From assembly GCA_947177845.1 (NCBI GenBank), contig CAMWVZ010000001.1, positions 1 to 36,364 on the forward strand: DNA of 36,364 nucleotides, written 5' to 3'. The notes under the pieces were generated by a model, which was given only the letters and a program-made list of their open reading frames with translations, was not told the DNA's origin and made no database searches. Source of the stretch: an uncultured Bacteroidales bacterium. Its GTDB lineage: Bacteria; Bacteroidota; Bacteroidia; Bacteroidales; P3. The translations under genes were made by a program, and so were the position numbers. Positions within the stretch are counted from its first letter, which is position 1. Each line of letters starts with the position of its first letter. This document shows, piece by piece, positions 6,879 through 13,561 of the stretch.

Positions 6879-8468
6879 ATGATAAAGAAAACCGTGTTCC
6901 TCTGTGCGGTGACGTGCGCTTTGCTGGCCACGGCCCCTGCCTTGCAAGCCAAAGTAAAGCCCACCCGCGACACACTCACCCTTATCGGTTTCAACGATTT
7001 CCACGGCTCTTTCCAACAGACCGCCGATATTCCCGGAGCCGCCGCCTTGGTGCACACGCTGGGGCAGTGGCGGCAGACCATACCCAATATGCATGTGCTG
7101 GCCGGCGGCGACAATTACAGCGGCGGCTACTTCACGCGCATTACGGGCGGCCAACCGCTCGCCGAACTTTTCGAGGCATTGGGCGTGGAATATTCGGCTA
7201 TCGGCAACCACGAATTCGATTGGGGCGTTCCCGCGATGGTGGAACGTTTTAACTGGGGTTCCACCCGCTACCTGTGCGCGAACATCTTTCTCGACACCCT
7301 GTCGCAGACCCGCCCCGACTGGGCGGTTCCCTACGTCATCGTACACGAAACGCTCAAAAACGGCACCCCCTTGCGGCTTGCCTTTATCGGCCTGGCCACC
7401 CCCGAAACCAAAACCACGGCCATGCCCGCTATCGTCAAGGATCTGTATTTCGAAAACCCTGTGGAATGCGCCCGCCGCGTGCGCGAACAACTCACCGACA
7501 GCGCCGATGTGTATATTCTCCTGACCCATATAGGCACCTTGATGGACGGAGAGGAAGTGATATTCCGCAATACGTGGGAGGATGTAAGCGTTCTGAAAGG
7601 CATAGACGGCATTTTCAGCGGACATTCGCACAAGGCCGTCTGCGGCTTGAGAAACGGAATTCCCGTGGTGCAGGCACGCAACTACGGACGCAAGTTCTCG
7701 CAGATGCGCTTCGAAGTGTCGCGCGATGCGAAAGGCAAAGTCTCGCATCGTTTCATAGATGCCGAACTGCTCACTCCGCTTGCCGAACAAGATTCCTCCA
7801 TGCTGGCTTTGGTGGCCTCCCATCTCGAAAATCCCGAATACGGTTTCGGTGAAATTGTCTGCCACAACCCGCATCTCCTGAGCAACGACGAAGCCATCGC
7901 TCCGAGCGGATTCACCCTCTTGGGCACGTTGGTGACGCGTTCCTACGCATGGTGCTACCGCACGCTTACCCAAGACAGCGTAAGACCCGTGATAGGCGTC
8001 TGCAACTGGGGTTCTATCCGCACCACGATGCCGGAAGGAGAAATCACACGTCTGCAAGCGGGCAACATCCTGCCTTTCGGGGGCAGATTGGGCGCGTTTG
8101 AATTCAGCGGAAGCGATTTGCTCCAACTTCTGCAATACGGCATGGAATGCAAGGCGGGTTGGCTGCAATACCACGATATGGAAATCGTGGTGGCGGACGG
8201 AAAGATTCAAAAGGCTTTCTATATCGCACCCGACGGCACCCGCAGCGAGATACGCCCGGACGAAACCTATATTGTGGTGACGGAAAATTTCTTGTCCTCC
8301 GGCGGAGACGGCTACGACGCCAAACTTTTCGGCCAGCCCGATGCCACCTTCTCCTCCCTGCCCGATGCCCCCCGCAATCCCACCGACGTATTCATCAACT
8401 ACCTCCGTTATCTCAGGCACGTAGCGCCTCCTACGTTCGCCGCCCCCCGTATGATGGACGGAAATTGA
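6879..8468 (+). CDS. Periplasmic 5'-nucleotidase (UshA/CpdB-like bifunctional metallophosphatase)
   Basis: This 529-residue secreted enzyme would remove phosphate from nucleotides outside the inner membrane. A signal peptide covers about residues 1-24 (ending PALQA). The N-terminal metallophosphatase domain carries the two-metal motifs NDFHGSF, AGGDNYSGG, IGNHEFDWG, LLTHIGT and FSGHSHKAV. The C-terminal 5'-nucleotidase substrate domain shows NWGSIRTTMPEGEIT, LPFGG and FLSSGGDGYD. Both domains are in one chain. It follows aroA by 13 bp and ends the porX operon; a new promoter lies before queA. The exact substrate (5'-nucleotides, cyclic nucleotides or nucleotide sugars) cannot be decided from the sequence. 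Confidence 0.9.
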   Translation: MIKKTVFLCAVTCALLATAPALQAKVKPTRDTLTLIGFNDFHGSFQQTADIPGAAALVHTLGQWRQTIPNMHVLAGGDNYSGGYFTRITGGQPLAELFEALGVEYSAIGNHEFDWGVPAMVERFNWGSTRYLCANIFLDTLSQTRPDWAVPYVIVHETLKNGTPLRLAFIGLATPETKTTAMPAIVKDLYFENPVECARRVREQLTDSADVYILLTHIGTLMDGEEVIFRNTWEDVSVLKGIDGIFSGHSHKAVCGLRNGIPVVQARNYGRKFSQMRFEVSRDAKGKVSHRFIDAELLTPLAEQDSSMLALVASHLENPEYGFGEIVCHNPHLLSNDEAIAPSGFTLLGTLVTRSYAWCYRTLTQDSVRPVIGVCNWGSIRTTMPEGEITRLQAGNILPFGGRLGAFEFSGSDLLQLLQYGMECKAGWLQYHDMEIVVADGKIQKAFYIAPDGTRSEIRPDETYIVVTENFLSSGGDGYDAKLFGQPDATFSSLPDAPRNPTDVFINYLRYLRHVAPPTFAAPRMMDGN

Positions 8469-8494
8469 TGATTTTCGGTTTATTCGTATATTTG
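8465..8494 (+). promoter_or_regulatory. Promoter of queA-ruvC
   Basis: TATATTTG at 8487-8494 fits the TAnnTTTG -7 element and lies 23 bp before the queA ATG. A TTG at 8465-8467 provides a -33 box with 19-bp spacing. The -33 box overlaps the nucleotidase stop region. Confidence 0.5.
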
Positions 8495-8517
8495 CGCCTT
8501 TTTATTTTTGCCACGGT

Positions 8518-9573
8518 ATGAAATTATCGCAATTCAACTACAACCTTCCCTCCACGCTCATTCCCCTTGAGCCTATGCCCAACCGCGACGAATGCAAGTT
8601 GATGGTGGTGGACAGGAAGAAACAGAAGATTGAACATAAGACCTTTAAAGACATTCTGAAATATTTTTCGGAAGGCGATGTGCTCATCTTGAACAACACC
8701 CGCGTGTTCCCCGCCCGCCTCATGGGCGAAAAGGAGAAGACGGGTGCCATGATCACCGTCTTCCTGTTGCGCGAGCTCAACCGCGAGTCGCTTTTGTGGG
8801 ACGTATATGTGGACCCCGCCCGCAAAATCCGTATCGGCAACAAACTCTATTTCGGCGAAAACGACGAATTGGTGGCCGAAGTCATCGACAACACCACCTC
8901 ACGCGGCCGTACCCTCCGTTTCCTCTACGACGGCCCCTACGAGAATTTCAAAGCCTTGATTTACAAACTCGGTGTGACACCTCTGCCCGACCATATCCTG
9001 GCCAAACGCAACGTGAAACCCGAAGACGCGGAGAACTACCAGACCGTTTTTGCCCAAGAAGAAGGCGCGGTGATGGCACCCACCGCCGGTCTGCATTTCA
9101 GTAAGACCTTGCTGAAACGCATGGAAATCAAAGGCATTGAAACAGCCGCCATAACCGTGCACTGCGGTTTGGGCAACGTGCGCGAAATCGATGTGGAAGA
9201 CCTCACCAAGCACCGTGTGGATTCCGAAGAGATGTACATCACGCAAGAAGCCTGCGACATCGTGAACAAAGGCATAGACGGCAAGAAGAAAATCTGCGCC
9301 GTGGGCACTTCGGTGCTCAAGGCCGTGGAAAGCTCGGTTTCCTTTGCCGGCAAGCTCAAACCCTACGCCGGCTGGACGAACAAGTTTATCTTCCCTCCCT
9401 ACGATTTCACCATACCTAATTGCATGATAAGCAATTTCCACGCGCCTCTCTCCTCGCTCTTCATGTCCGTATGCGCCTTCGGGGGCTACGACCTGATTAT
9501 GCAGGCCTACAAGGAAGCCGTGGAGAAGAAATACCGCTTCCTTACCTTCGGCGATGCCATGCTGATTTTGTAA
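8518..9573 (+). CDS. queA: S-adenosylmethionine:tRNA ribosyltransferase-isomerase
   Basis: QueA moves the ribosyl part of S-adenosylmethionine onto 7-aminomethyl-7-deazaguanine in tRNA, giving epoxyqueuosine at wobble position 34 of His, Tyr, Asn and Asp tRNAs. The 351-residue length is normal. Conserved blocks seen in order are YNLPSTLIPLEP, VLILNNTRVFPARL, VTPLPDHI, MAPTAGLHFS, VHCGLGNVREI, AVGTSVLKAVES, GWTNKFIFPPYDF and NFHAPLSSLFM. The ATG at 8518 directly precedes the family start. ruvC follows after 10 bp, so the two are probably co-transcribed. Confidence 0.95.
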   Translation: MKLSQFNYNLPSTLIPLEPMPNRDECKLMVVDRKKQKIEHKTFKDILKYFSEGDVLILNNTRVFPARLMGEKEKTGAMITVFLLRELNRESLLWDVYVDPARKIRIGNKLYFGENDELVAEVIDNTTSRGRTLRFLYDGPYENFKALIYKLGVTPLPDHILAKRNVKPEDAENYQTVFAQEEGAVMAPTAGLHFSKTLLKRMEIKGIETAAITVHCGLGNVREIDVEDLTKHRVDSEEMYITQEACDIVNKGIDGKKKICAVGTSVLKAVESSVSFAGKLKPYAGWTNKFIFPPYDFTIPNCMISNFHAPLSSLFMSVCAFGGYDLIMQAYKEAVEKKYRFLTFGDAMLIL

Positions 9574-9583
9574 CACCCGCAGA

Positions 9584-10207
9584 ATGCCCGGCAAGGAAAG
9601 AATCATATTGGGTATAGACCCCGGAACCCGCATCATGGGCTACGGTATCATCAAGGCCGAAGGGCAGAAATTCTCCTTTGTCGATATGGGGGTGGTGAAT
9701 ATGACGCAGGAAGCCGACCCTCTGTTGCGTTTGGAAAGGATACAGCAGGAAGTGACCCGCATTGTGCAGACCTATCATCCTGATTGTCTTTCTATTGAAA
9801 CTCCTTTTTACGGAAAGAACGTACAGTCGCTCATTAAGTTGGGAAGAGCGCAGGGCGTGGCGATAGCTACAGGTATGACACTTGGGGTGAAAGTGTTTGA
9901 GTATGCGCCTCTCAAGATAAAGCAATCTCTCACGGGCAAGGGCTCCGCCTCGAAGGAACAGGTATGCGCCATGGTGTTCCGCCTGTTGGGTTTGCACATG
10001 GAACAGCCCAAATACCTGGATGCCACCGATGCCATGGCCGCCGCTATCTGCCACGGCATTCACTGCCGCCTCGACGACCTGAAACAAACGACCCGGATGC
10101 TTTCCACACCCGGGTCGTCTGCAAAGTCCGTAAAGTCCACGAAAGTAAAGTCGAAAAAAACGAATTGGGCGGAATTTCTCGCCCAGCATCCCAACCGCAT
10201 CGTGTAG
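9584..10207 (+). CDS. ruvC: Crossover junction endodeoxyribonuclease RuvC
   Basis: RuvC resolves Holliday junctions with RuvAB during recombination. The acidic catalytic residues are visible: Asp in GIDPGTRIMGYG, Glu in SIETPFYGKN, and the two Asp residues of LDATDAMAAAICH. At 207 residues it is somewhat longer than the usual 170-190; the extra part is a basic Ser/Lys-rich tail (SAKSVKSTKVKSKK) with short DNA repeats of AAAGTC, likely flexible. The coding region of the tail also contains a perfect 9-bp inverted repeat at 10088-10118. It is convergent with the HIT gene, with only 13 bp between stops. Confidence 0.94.
   Translation: MPGKERIILGIDPGTRIMGYGIIKAEGQKFSFVDMGVVNMTQEADPLLRLERIQQEVTRIVQTYHPDCLSIETPFYGKNVQSLIKLGRAQGVAIATGMTLGVKVFEYAPLKIKQSLTGKGSASKEQVCAMVFRLLGLHMEQPKYLDATDAMAAAICHGIHCRLDDLKQTTRMLSTPGSSAKSVKSTKVKSKKTNWAEFLAQHPNRIV
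10088..10118 (-). terminator. Probable intrinsic terminator of greA-HIT, inside the ruvC 3' end
   Basis: ACGACCCGG (10088-10096) and CCGGGTCGT (10110-10118) form a perfect 9-bp GC-rich stem with a 13-nt loop. Read on the minus strand the stem is followed by TTGTTTC, a T-rich tract, and it lies about 100 nt after the HIT stop. On the plus strand no T tract follows. I therefore infer it ends the minus-strand transcript, encoded antisense within ruvC. Confidence 0.5.
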
Positions 10208-10220
10208 CGGTGTCCCTGTC

Positions 10221-10622
10221 CTACAATTTCCGGAACTCGGCGAAAACCGCGTCGGCCAAGGCTTTCATCTCCTCTTCGGGAAGATGCAGTTTCTCTTTGC
10301 CGAAATCAATGTCAGCCACCCCGTGAATGGGCACCAAGTGGATATGCGCATGGGGCACGTCCAAACCAATCACCGACATACCGATCTTAGGAGCGGGACA
10401 TACCTTAATCAAGGCCTTCGCCACCTTTTTGGCAAAACTCATCAATTCGCCCAACTCATTGTCGGGCAAATCGAAAATATAGTCCGTTTCCTTCTTGGGA
10501 ATCACCAGCACATGCCCTTTCGCCACGGGGGCTATATCCAAGAAAGCCAAATGTTTGCTGTCTTCGGCCACCTTGTAGCAAGGAATCTCGCCGGCCACGA
10601 TTTTAGAAAATATACTACCCAT
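10221..10622 (-). CDS. HIT-family nucleotide hydrolase/transferase
   Basis: This 133-residue protein belongs to the histidine triad family (HINT/Fhit-like), small enzymes that act on nucleotide phosphoramidates or dinucleotide polyphosphates. The active-site triad HAHIHLVPIH is near residue 100, preceded by the family motif KGHVLVIPKKE. Its ATG is one base after the greA stop, an adjacency I recall as common in Bacteroidetes, so the two form one operon. The natural substrate cannot be told from the sequence. Confidence 0.93.
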   Translation of the reverse strand: MGSIFSKIVAGEIPCYKVAEDSKHLAFLDIAPVAKGHVLVIPKKETDYIFDLPDNELGELMSFAKKVAKALIKVCPAPKIGMSVIGLDVPHAHIHLVPIHGVADIDFGKEKLHLPEEEMKALADAVFAEFRKL

Positions 10623-10623
10623 T

Positions 10624-11097
10624 TCAGCGTGTTATTTCAACGATTTCAAAAGGAATGACACCCACCGGCACCGTCACGTCCACCACATCCCCCACCTTTT
10701 TGCCCAACAAGGCCGTGGCGATAGGCGAACTCACCGAAATCTTGCCTGCCTTGAGGTCGGCTTCGTTCTCGGGCACAATGGTGTAGCGCATTTTGGTGTT
10801 GTTCTTGCGGTTCTTGATAGTTACCACCGAAAGCAACAATACTTTCGACGTATCCATCTTCGATTCGTCCAAAATGCGGGCGTTGGCCAACTCGGCCTGC
10901 AACTTGGAAATCTTAAGTTCACACAGTCCCTGCGCCTCTTTGGCCGCATCGTATTCGGCGTTCTCCGAAAGGTCGCCCTTGTCGCGTGCCTCGGCGATTT
11001 GCTGCGAGATTTTGGGTCTTTCTACCTTGGTAAGGTGTTCCAATTCATCCTTAAGTTTTTGCAAACCTTCCTTGCTGTAGTACTTGATCTCTCCCAT
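10624..11097 (-). CDS. greA: Transcription elongation factor GreA
   Basis: GreA binds the secondary channel of RNA polymerase and stimulates cleavage of backtracked transcripts. The 157-residue length is typical. The N-terminal coiled-coil hairpin carries the conserved tip ARDKGDLSENAEYDAAKE with the acidic residues that reach the polymerase active site; the C-terminal FKBP-like domain ends with GKKVGDVVDVTVP. The ATG at 11097 opens with GEIKYYSKEG, the usual start; a TTG six bases upstream is less likely. An unusual leader of about 90 nt with strong secondary structure precedes it. Confidence 0.96.
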   Translation of the reverse strand: MGEIKYYSKEGLQKLKDELEHLTKVERPKISQQIAEARDKGDLSENAEYDAAKEAQGLCELKISKLQAELANARILDESKMDTSKVLLLSVVTIKNRKNNTKMRYTIVPENEADLKAGKISVSSPIATALLGKKVGDVVDVTVPVGVIPFEIVEITR

Positions 11098-11113
11098 AAT
11101 CAAAATTATAATA

Positions 11114-11178
11114 CCCTATGGCATAATAAACAAAAAGACCCTCGCGGAAGGGTCGTCGTGCACATTACACCGATAGGG
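11114..11178 (-). promoter_or_regulatory. Structured greA leader with terminator-like hairpin (possible attenuator)
   Basis: On the minus strand, GACCCT (11154-11149) and AGGGTC (11142-11137) form a 6-bp stem with a 6-nt loop, followed at once by TTTTTG (11136-11131), the layout of an intrinsic terminator. An outer helix can close around it: CCCTATCGG (11178-11170) with CCATAGGG (11121-11114), one bulged base. No minus-strand gene lies upstream, so the element sits between the greA promoter and its ATG. Confidence 0.5.
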
Positions 11179-11190
11179 CGAACTTTTCGG

Positions 11191-11198
11191 CAAAGATA
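11191..11198 (-). promoter_or_regulatory. greA promoter -7 element
   Basis: The minus strand reads TATCTTTG from 11198 to 11191, matching TAnnTTTG. It would start transcription near 11185, about 30 nt before the terminator-like hairpin and about 88 nt before the greA ATG. I see no clear -33 box. Confidence 0.45.
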
Positions 11199-11210
11199 GC
11201 ATTTTTTTTC

Positions 11211-11218
11211 TAACTTTG
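11211..11218 (+). promoter_or_regulatory. Promoter -7 element of the Rieske-like lipoprotein gene
   Basis: TAACTTTG at 11211-11218 fits the TAnnTTTG consensus and lies 27 bp before the ATG at 11246. It is only 12 bp from the divergent greA -7 element, so the two promoters overlap in their upstream parts and may compete for polymerase. A T-rich TTTT at 11184-11187 is the only -33 candidate. Confidence 0.5.
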
Positions 11219-11245
11219 CTTTCCACTTATCCTTATTCCATTTTT

Positions 11246-11686
11246 ATGCGCAACACGGTAGCTCTTCTCATAGGTATGCTGACGGCGGGTTTATGCCTGT
11301 GTCTGTGCGGTTGCAATCACAGTATCAGCAACGGCAACATTCCCGAACGGAGCGTTAACTTCACCGTTCATCCCTACGACTTGGACAACACCCTGATGAC
11401 CGTGGGCGGGGTCAAATACTTTAACTACGGATACAGCGGGGTCTGCGTGTATCATATCGGCGACATGGAAGAGGAATACGTAGCGTTCGAGCAGGCCTGC
11501 CCCTTGGATTGGGAATCGGGTTGCCACGTGCAGTACGACAAGGCAAAAGACCGTTTTGTGGGAAAGGATTGCGGCGGTGAGTTCAGCAGTTACAGCGGAT
11601 TCGGATATAACAAGGTGTCCCGTTTCGCGTTGCGAAAGTATCACATCACCTATTTAAACAACGGCACATTCCAAGTTTCCAACTGA
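11246..11686 (+). CDS. Small lipoprotein with a degenerate Rieske-like fold
   Basis: The start is the ATG at 11246, giving 146 residues with a lipoprotein signal peptide ending in L20-C-G-C23, so the mature protein probably begins at lipidated C23. The C-terminal part (QACPLDWESGCHVQYD, KDCGGEFSSYSGFG, FALRKYHITYLNNGTFQV) follows the spacing of Rieske-like domains I recall in Bacteroidales lipoproteins, but the iron-sulfur ligand pairs CxH and CxxH are absent, so a [2Fe-2S] centre is unlikely. The Cys residues might instead form disulfides. Function unknown. It precedes another secreted unknown by 28 bp. Confidence 0.7.
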   Translation: MRNTVALLIGMLTAGLCLCLCGCNHSISNGNIPERSVNFTVHPYDLDNTLMTVGGVKYFNYGYSGVCVYHIGDMEEEYVAFEQACPLDWESGCHVQYDKAKDRFVGKDCGGEFSSYSGFGYNKVSRFALRKYHITYLNNGTFQVSN

Positions 11687-11714
11687 AAAACATCTATTTT
11701 TAAACGAAATAGCC

Positions 11715-12452
11715 ATGAAAACAAAACTTTCTTTCCTGCTTCTTCTCGCCCTTCTGTGCTCTTTTTCCGCACAAGGACAGAAAAAAATCACGATAGGTGA
11801 TTTAAGCAAAGCCCAACAGGACAGCATTATCTTTGCTTTCCCCCAAGCCACCGAAGGCACCCTTTATTATAAGGACGGTTCCATTGCCAAATCTCGGTTC
11901 AATTACAACTACTACGAACCCCAGCTTTTGTTCTGGAACGACAAGCCCGAATTTCCCGAAGACACCCTCCGTCGTTTGAACGACCTGTCCAACATCGTGG
12001 TGGCGGAAATCGGCGACCGCACCTTCGTACCGGCCCTCTCCGGTTTGGGCGAGCTGATTTTAAACAACCGTATCAGCCTTATTTCGTGCAAGAAAGTAAA
12101 CATTTCGGAGAAGAAAACGGGGGCATACGGCACCGGCGGCTCCACCGCATCCATCCGCAACGTATCTTCGTTCAACAGCAACGGCACCACCGGCAGCGAA
12201 ACCTATACGGGACAGACCACCGCCAGCGTGGTTCGATATGAATTCTCGAGCAATTCCGAACTTTCGGTGGCCTACACCCTCTTTCTGATGAAAGACGGAA
12301 AGACCTACCCGCTCACCAAGAAAAACCTGCTTAAACTTTTCCCCAAGGCGGCCGGCTTCATTTCACAATATCTCGAAGAGCAAAAACCCGATTTGGACAG
12401 TCCTCAGGACATGCTCAACCTTGTGAATTTGGCCAACGCCAACGAAAAGTAA
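11715..12452 (+). CDS. Secreted protein of unknown function
   Basis: I do not recognise the family with confidence. The 245-residue protein has a clear signal peptide (hydrophobic residues 5-17, cleavage after about FSAQG), then a mixed alpha/beta region. A Ser/Thr/Gly/Asn-rich middle part (about residues 135-175, TGGSTASIRN to YTGQTTASVV) is probably a flexible loop. The C-terminus has the pattern LFLMKDGKTYPLTKKNLLKLFP followed by a helix (DSPQDMLNLVNLAN), which resembles C-terminal ends of other Bacteroidales secreted hypotheticals. It is 28 bp downstream of the Rieske-like lipoprotein gene and 85 bp upstream of porP. A role linked to T9SS is possible only by position. Confidence 0.75.
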   Translation: MKTKLSFLLLLALLCSFSAQGQKKITIGDLSKAQQDSIIFAFPQATEGTLYYKDGSIAKSRFNYNYYEPQLLFWNDKPEFPEDTLRRLNDLSNIVVAEIGDRTFVPALSGLGELILNNRISLISCKKVNISEKKTGAYGTGGSTASIRNVSSFNSNGTTGSETYTGQTTASVVRYEFSSNSELSVAYTLFLMKDGKTYPLTKKNLLKLFPKAAGFISQYLEEQKPDLDSPQDMLNLVNLANANEK

Positions 12453-12463
12453 AAAAAAATGGT

Positions 12464-12484
12464 TATCTTCGCGGCTTGAAGCCG
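12464..12484 (+). promoter_or_regulatory. Possible promoter and palindrome before porP
   Basis: TATCTTCG (12464-12471) is one base off the TAnnTTTG element. It is followed immediately by CGGCTTGAAGCCG (12472-12484), a perfect 13-bp palindrome with 6-bp arms around a central G, placed where transcription would start. The 85-bp spacer also holds AAGGAGGA at 12516-12523, a strong Shine-Dalgarno sequence but 14 bases from the porP ATG, farther than usual. No -33 box is evident. Confidence 0.4.
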
Positions 12485-12537
12485 GAGTGTAACCTCGGTT
12501 TCGACCACCCAAAACAAGGAGGAACCGCTTAGCCGTT

Positions 12538-13521
12538 ATGCCTACAAAACACTTGAATAGCAAAAAGTTATCTTTTTGTGGAGTTGTGGCGCTTTGGTGT
12601 CTCATGGCGGGCTTGTGTCCGCTTTCGGCACAGCAGGAGGGAAACCAGATTACGCAATATATGTTCAACACATATGCGTATAATGCTGGTTTCGCCGGTA
12701 TGTCGAACGGAATCAATGCTTCGCTGTTGCATCGGCAGCAATGGACGGGCTGGGGCAAGGGCACGGAGGAAAAGAATATCGCCCCCAACAGCACGGTTTT
12801 GTTGGTCGATATGCCGATAAACGCCATAAAAGGCGGGGCGGGCGTGGAGTTGGCCTCCTATAATGCCGGTTATTTTCGCGACATATACGTGAAACTCGGC
12901 TACACCTACCATTTGCAGACGGGGTTCGGCCTGATCGGATTGGGGGTACGGGCGCAGATAGAAAGTGCGGGGTTGGACTTCACCAAATTCAAGCCCGAAA
13001 ACGCTTCCGACCGCATCCTCACCGGAAAGCAATCGGAAAGCGCGCTTTACGGAGATGTAGGTATCGGCTTTTATTTGATTGGAAACGAAAACTATTCGGT
13101 GGGAATCGGGCTCAACAACCTCATTTCGCACCGGAGTTCGAAGATAACGTATCGTCCCAGCCGGACGGTAGCGGTACACGGGAGCTACACGGTTTCCTTC
13201 CCCTCGCTCCCCAAGGTTGAGTTTACCCCCTCGACCTATTTGGAAACCGACTTCCACGTGGTGAATTGGATGATAAACATCACCGGCACCTTTAACAAAC
13301 GTTTTTGGGCCGGTTTGGGTTATCGTCTGAGGGATGCGGTTTGCATCAATGGCGGTATCAACATCGGCAAGTTGCAAATCGGCGCAGCCTACGACATCAC
13401 GGCCTCGCGCATGATACGCGGCTCCAAGATAGGGGGGGGATTCGAAGTGATGGTACGCTATTGCTTCGGATTGGAGAGCGAAAAAGTTAACACGGATTAC
13501 AAGAATGCCCGATACTTGTAA
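12538..13521 (+). CDS. porP: PorP/SprF-family T9SS outer-membrane protein
   Basis: PorP is an outer-membrane beta-barrel needed for T9SS; related SprF proteins help particular substrates reach the surface. The 327-residue protein has a signal peptide ending near CPLSAQ and then the family opening QITQYMFNTYAYNAGFAGM. Many amphipathic beta strands follow (for example YVKLGYTYHLQTGFGLIGLGVRA and FWAGLGYRLRDAVCINGGINIG), and the C-terminus VMVRYCFGLE resembles a final barrel strand. It opens the operon, 40 bp before porK. The ATG at 12538 is the only start that keeps a sensible signal peptide. Confidence 0.93.
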   Translation: MPTKHLNSKKLSFCGVVALWCLMAGLCPLSAQQEGNQITQYMFNTYAYNAGFAGMSNGINASLLHRQQWTGWGKGTEEKNIAPNSTVLLVDMPINAIKGGAGVELASYNAGYFRDIYVKLGYTYHLQTGFGLIGLGVRAQIESAGLDFTKFKPENASDRILTGKQSESALYGDVGIGFYLIGNENYSVGIGLNNLISHRSSKITYRPSRTVAVHGSYTVSFPSLPKVEFTPSTYLETDFHVVNWMINITGTFNKRFWAGLGYRLRDAVCINGGINIGKLQIGAAYDITASRMIRGSKIGGGFEVMVRYCFGLESEKVNTDYKNARYL

Positions 13522-13561
13522 GAGTAGCGGGTTGTTGGCGTTAAATAATAACTATTATACA

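Noticed and set aside
6714..8420. 568-codon open frame on the minus strand opposite the 5'-nucleotidase
   Set aside because: It lies wholly over a gene with clear catalytic motifs on the plus strand, shows no recognisable domain or start signals, and similar long antisense frames occur over many genes here, as expected from biased codon use.
11694..11712. Inverted repeat CTATTT/AAATAG just before the gene at 11715
   Set aside because: The stem is six pairs and almost entirely A-T with a 7-base loop, too weak to claim as a terminator or operator.
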